Assembly (NCBI GenBank): GCA_024236075.1
Contig: JACKLE010000002.1
Location: forward strand, 248,001-312,000
DNA length: 64,000 bases
DNA from: Alphaproteobacteria bacterium
Lineage (GTDB): Bacteria; Pseudomonadota; Alphaproteobacteria; JACAEB01
Reading direction: 5' to 3'
Below are positions 61,789 through 64,000 of the stretch, one piece after another. A program made the translations under genes and the position numbers. Each line of letters opens with the position of its first letter. Position 1 is the stretch's first letter. The notes beneath the pieces are model-generated. The model saw only the letters and a program-made list of their open reading frames with translations. It searched no databases and was not told the DNA's origin.

Positions 61789-62334
61789 GCGCGCGCCGGC
61801 CGGTTCCTGCCGGAGTGGATACCCGAGGCGGCTCGTTGCCTGATTCAAAGCGGCGAATGGACCAGTCGGGTGCCAGTCCGTTCTGCGCGGACTGAGCGCC
61901 AATGAGTGTTGGGAACGGGACTGCAACGCAATCCGTTCCCCCCTTCTCCGCACTCGGCCACAGGCCGCTCCCCCTCGTGCCTTTCGCGATCTGGTCCCGG
62001 CCGTGGTCTTCCTGAGACTCCGACCGGTCCGACGCTTGTCGAGGGACCCTCACCTGCCACACAGATACGGGCTGCACATATCCGGGCCGGTCCTGACCTG
62101 GCGACCGGTAAAAATCGACCACTGGTCACGCTATGGGGAACGGCGTGCCGTCCTCACACTCATCGGTGACAATTTCTGAGGGCGGATGGGAGCAGGTCTT
62201 CTCAGCACAGTTGGAATGGGCGATCATATCGCCTCTACACGGAGCGAATACGTGGCGCTCGCGGTCTGTCTCGCCCAGCATGTGGGCGAGGTCCGCGCCG
62301 GACGCCGGGCGCTGCGCGACACAGTCGGTGAAGG
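61789..62334. other. Gap between the RTX gene and the dehydratase gene
   Basis: A 546-base stretch in which no gene is supported; short frames exist but have no conserved features or good ribosome sites. It contains two inverted repeats at 61874-61940 and must hold the promoter of the dehydratase gene. Confidence 0.55.
61874..61940. repeat. Two consecutive inverted repeats downstream of the RTX gene
   Basis: CAGTCCG (61874-61880) pairs with CGGACTG (61888-61894), loop 7. GGGAACGG (61911-61918) pairs with CCGTTCCC (61933-61940), loop 14. Both are perfect. They might end RTX transcription or mark an element boundary; no T-run follows. Confidence 0.5.
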
Positions 62335-63288
62335 ATGCTTTCTGCAGCGATTCTCGAGGCGGCCTACGAGCGCGTTCGGCCATATGTGCGCCGCACGCCG
62401 CTCGTGGCCATGACGCCCACGGGCCTCGGCCTGAAGGCAGAGAGCCTTCAGCCTACCGGCGCCTTCAAGCTGCGTGGCGCGTTCAACGCCATCCTGTCGC
62501 TCGGGCAGGAGGCGCGCGCGCGCGGCGTCGTGGCGCATTCGAGCGGCAACCATGCGCAGGCCGTCGCCTACGCGGCAAATGTGCTGAGCGTTCGCGCGGT
62601 AATCGTCATGCCGGAGAACGCGCCCGCGGTGAAGCGCGAGGGAACGCAAAGGTGGGGCGCCGAGATCGTGACCGTGGCGCCGGGCGGATCGGAACGCGCC
62701 CGCCGCGCCGCCGAGCTCGCGGCGGAGCGGGGGCTCACGCCGATTCCGCCCTTCAACTCGCTCGACATCATCGCGGGCGCGGCCGGCGTGGGCCTGGAGA
62801 TTCTGCAAGACCGCCCGAACGTCGAGCGCATCTACGTCTCCGTGTCCGGGGGCGGACAGATCGCGGGCGTGGCGGCGGCCGTCGCGGCTTTTCGTCCGCA
62901 TGTCGAGGTCGTGGCGGTGGAACCGGCATTGAGCGGCCATGCGAGCGCGAGCCTCGCCGCGGGACATCCGGTCGCCGTTTCGGACGCCGAGGCGGGCCGC
63001 ACGATCGCGGACGGCCTGCGCGTTTCGCGCCTCGGCGAGGCGAGCTGGGCGATCGTGAAGAGTGTCGTACAAAGAGCGATCGCGGTCACCGACGAGGAGA
63101 TCACCGCGGCGATGCGGCGCATCGCCGCCGAGGCGCGGCTCGTCGCCGAGCCTTCCGGCGCGGCGGCGATCGCCGGGGCGCTCAAGGATAGGAGTCCTAC
63201 GGATGAAAGCGTCGCCGTCCTCAGCGGCGGCAATGTCGATCCCGCGCTCTTTGCGAGCATCCTCCTGGGAGGCGAGCGCGGCGCATGA
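62335..63288 (+). CDS. PLP-dependent threonine/serine dehydratase
   Basis: The 317-residue enzyme of the IlvA/TdcB fold-type II family deaminates threonine or serine to the 2-oxo acid. The PLP lysine is K45 in TGAFKLRGAFN, with SSGNHAQAVAYAA, the phosphate loop SVSGGGQIAGVAAAV, and the C-terminal AEPSGAAAIAGAL and VAVLSGGNVD blocks. It lacks an ACT regulatory domain, so it is more like the catabolic or serine-racemase-like type than biosynthetic IlvA. The ATG at 62335 has GGTGAAGG upstream. It stands alone between an RTX gene and a broken regulator. Confidence 0.92.
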   Translation: MLSAAILEAAYERVRPYVRRTPLVAMTPTGLGLKAESLQPTGAFKLRGAFNAILSLGQEARARGVVAHSSGNHAQAVAYAANVLSVRAVIVMPENAPAVKREGTQRWGAEIVTVAPGGSERARRAAELAAERGLTPIPPFNSLDIIAGAAGVGLEILQDRPNVERIYVSVSGGGQIAGVAAAVAAFRPHVEVVAVEPALSGHASASLAAGHPVAVSDAEAGRTIADGLRVSRLGEASWAIVKSVVQRAIAVTDEEITAAMRRIAAEARLVAEPSGAAAIAGALKDRSPTDESVAVLSGGNVDPALFASILLGGERGA

Positions 63289-63360
63289 CCCGGTCGGGCG
63301 CCCGAGCCGGCCGCACCCGACGCCGGACCCGCCCGCCTTGCCTGCGGATCCGCCCGAGAC

Positions 63361-63386
63361 AAAGGGCGGCCCGGGGCCGGGCCTTT
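63361..63386 (+). terminator. Possible imperfect terminator after the dehydratase gene
   Basis: AAAGGGCGGCCC and GGGCCTTT bracket a GC-rich core that can fold into an imperfect stem flanked by A and T triplets, 73 bases after the stop. The fold has a bulge, so it is only tentative. Confidence 0.3.
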
Positions 63387-63468
63387 GCGCTACCCTTGAG
63401 GAAGCGGGTAGGAATGGAGCGCGATTGCGGCTTGCGCGGCCGCGAGGCAGGGAAATGTGGCGGTCGGC

Positions 63469-63889
63469 ATGACGACGATCAAGGACGTGGCGCGCATCGC
63501 GAGCGTTTCGATAGCCACGGTGTTTCGCTATGTCAACGAGCCCGCCCACGACCAAGGATCGACCCGCGCGCTTCGAGGCGGCGATGAGCAGCTCCGGCTA
63601 TGCGCCCAACGCGCTCGCGCAGAGCTTTCGGCGCGGGCGCACGGGCCTCGTCGTCGCCCTCCCGTTCGTCGGCTTCGACAATATTCACTATACAGAGCTC
63701 TGCGACCCGCCGCCGAGCACGGTCTCCCAGCCGGCCGAGCTGGTGGGCGAGCGGGCGATGCGCCGCCTCGTCAAGCTCCTCAGCGGGACCGACGTCGGCA
63801 CAGCGCCCGAGGTCGTCCCGCACCGGCTCGTCATCCGCGCCTCCACCGCGCCGCCGCCCAGGGCGCCGAGAAGATCCGCGCCCGCCTGA
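63469..63889 (+). pseudogene. LacI-family transcription regulator, broken
   Basis: The first frame encodes a LacI helix-turn-helix: MTTIKDVARIASVSIATVFRYVNEPA. Near 63560 the frame changes, and the second frame continues with the hinge (RFEAAMSSSGYAPNALAQSF and RRGRTGLVVALP) and then jumps to the C-terminal block FVGFDNIHYTELCDPPPSTVSQP...GERAMRRLVKLL. About 190 residues of ligand-binding core are missing and there is a frameshift, so no functional repressor can be made. It may once have controlled the adjacent dehydratase or the gene to its right. Confidence 0.82.
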
Positions 63890-63923
63890 AGGTGGCCATG
63901 AACCGCGTTCGCAGAGTGCCCTC

Positions 63924-64000
63924 ATGCAGCTTGTGAGCTTTTGCTTCGACGATGGATTCGCCGCCACGCAGGCCCATGTGCGGCGCGCCTTCGCGCCGCG
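63924..64000 (+). CDS. Probable polysaccharide deacetylase, N-terminal fragment (3' end outside window)
   Basis: An open frame from ATG 63924 runs off the window end. Its first 25 residues, MQLVSFCFDDGFAATQAHV, match the NodB-type deacetylase start in which the SFxFDDG segment supplies the metal-binding Asp pair. It lies just after the LacI relic. Too little is present to judge substrate or length. Confidence 0.5.
   Translation, partial: MQLVSFCFDDGFAATQAHVRRAFAP

Noticed and set aside
62126..62413. Short open frames in the gap before the dehydratase gene
   Set aside because: No conserved residues, no convincing ribosome sites, and they overlap on both strands.

Overview
The window is GC-rich DNA (roughly 70% G+C by eye) from an alphaproteobacterium, most likely Hyphomicrobiales (Rhizobiales). 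This rests on gene order: coaD-cyclophilin-queA-tgt; the aa3 oxidase cluster ctaC-ctaD-ctaB-coxF-ctaG-ctaE-DUF983-SURF1 running into thrC and an M16 peptidase; and murA-DUF2948-hisD-UPF0262-LMW phosphatase-infA-maf-rng-yacG-tRNA-Phe. No rRNA, CRISPR array, insertion sequence or complete integrase was seen.

Layout. 1-3283: end of coaD, a periplasmic cyclophilin, then queA and tgt (queuosine tRNA modification). 3374-6694: four genes without clear function, led by a proteasome-like Ntn-hydrolase candidate and ending with a beta-barrel-like envelope protein. 6774-18597: tldD divergent from the oxidase cluster, with assembly factors, thrC, an M16 protease and a GNAT acetyltransferase. 18731-32847: a PAS-GGDEF-EAL protein, an lldD-like oxidase, small membrane and secreted proteins, YqgE, a peroxiredoxin, trmFO, two tandem paralogous membrane proteins, a DUF5671 protein and uvrA.

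32965-49609 is the most distinctive part. TamA/TamB is followed on the same strand by a type I secretion pair (ABC ATPase plus membrane-fusion protein) and its probable cargo, an 863-residue right-handed beta-helix protein with a Pro-Thr/Asp linker and no RTX repeats. On the other strand, 7.7 kb away, a second beta-helix protein with a Tat signal is followed by a Tat-exported PhoD-like phosphatase. The two beta-helix proteins share an SD...H-x-D-x-x-Q pattern, and each has a CtrA-like TTAG-N7-TTAA box upstream in the direction of transcription. This suggests a co-regulated surface or exopolysaccharide programme using two export routes; that is inference.

49630-58016 is housekeeping (folK, murA to yacG, tRNA-Thr, tRNA-Phe), interrupted beside the tRNA-Thr 3' end by an AT-rich orphan HEPN-like gene. 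58017-64000 looks accessory: a decayed RTX relic just after tRNA-Phe, a large intact FG-GAP/Calx-beta/RTX protein with a 531-bp internal duplication, a threonine dehydratase, a LacI-family pseudogene and the start of a probable polysaccharide deacetylase.
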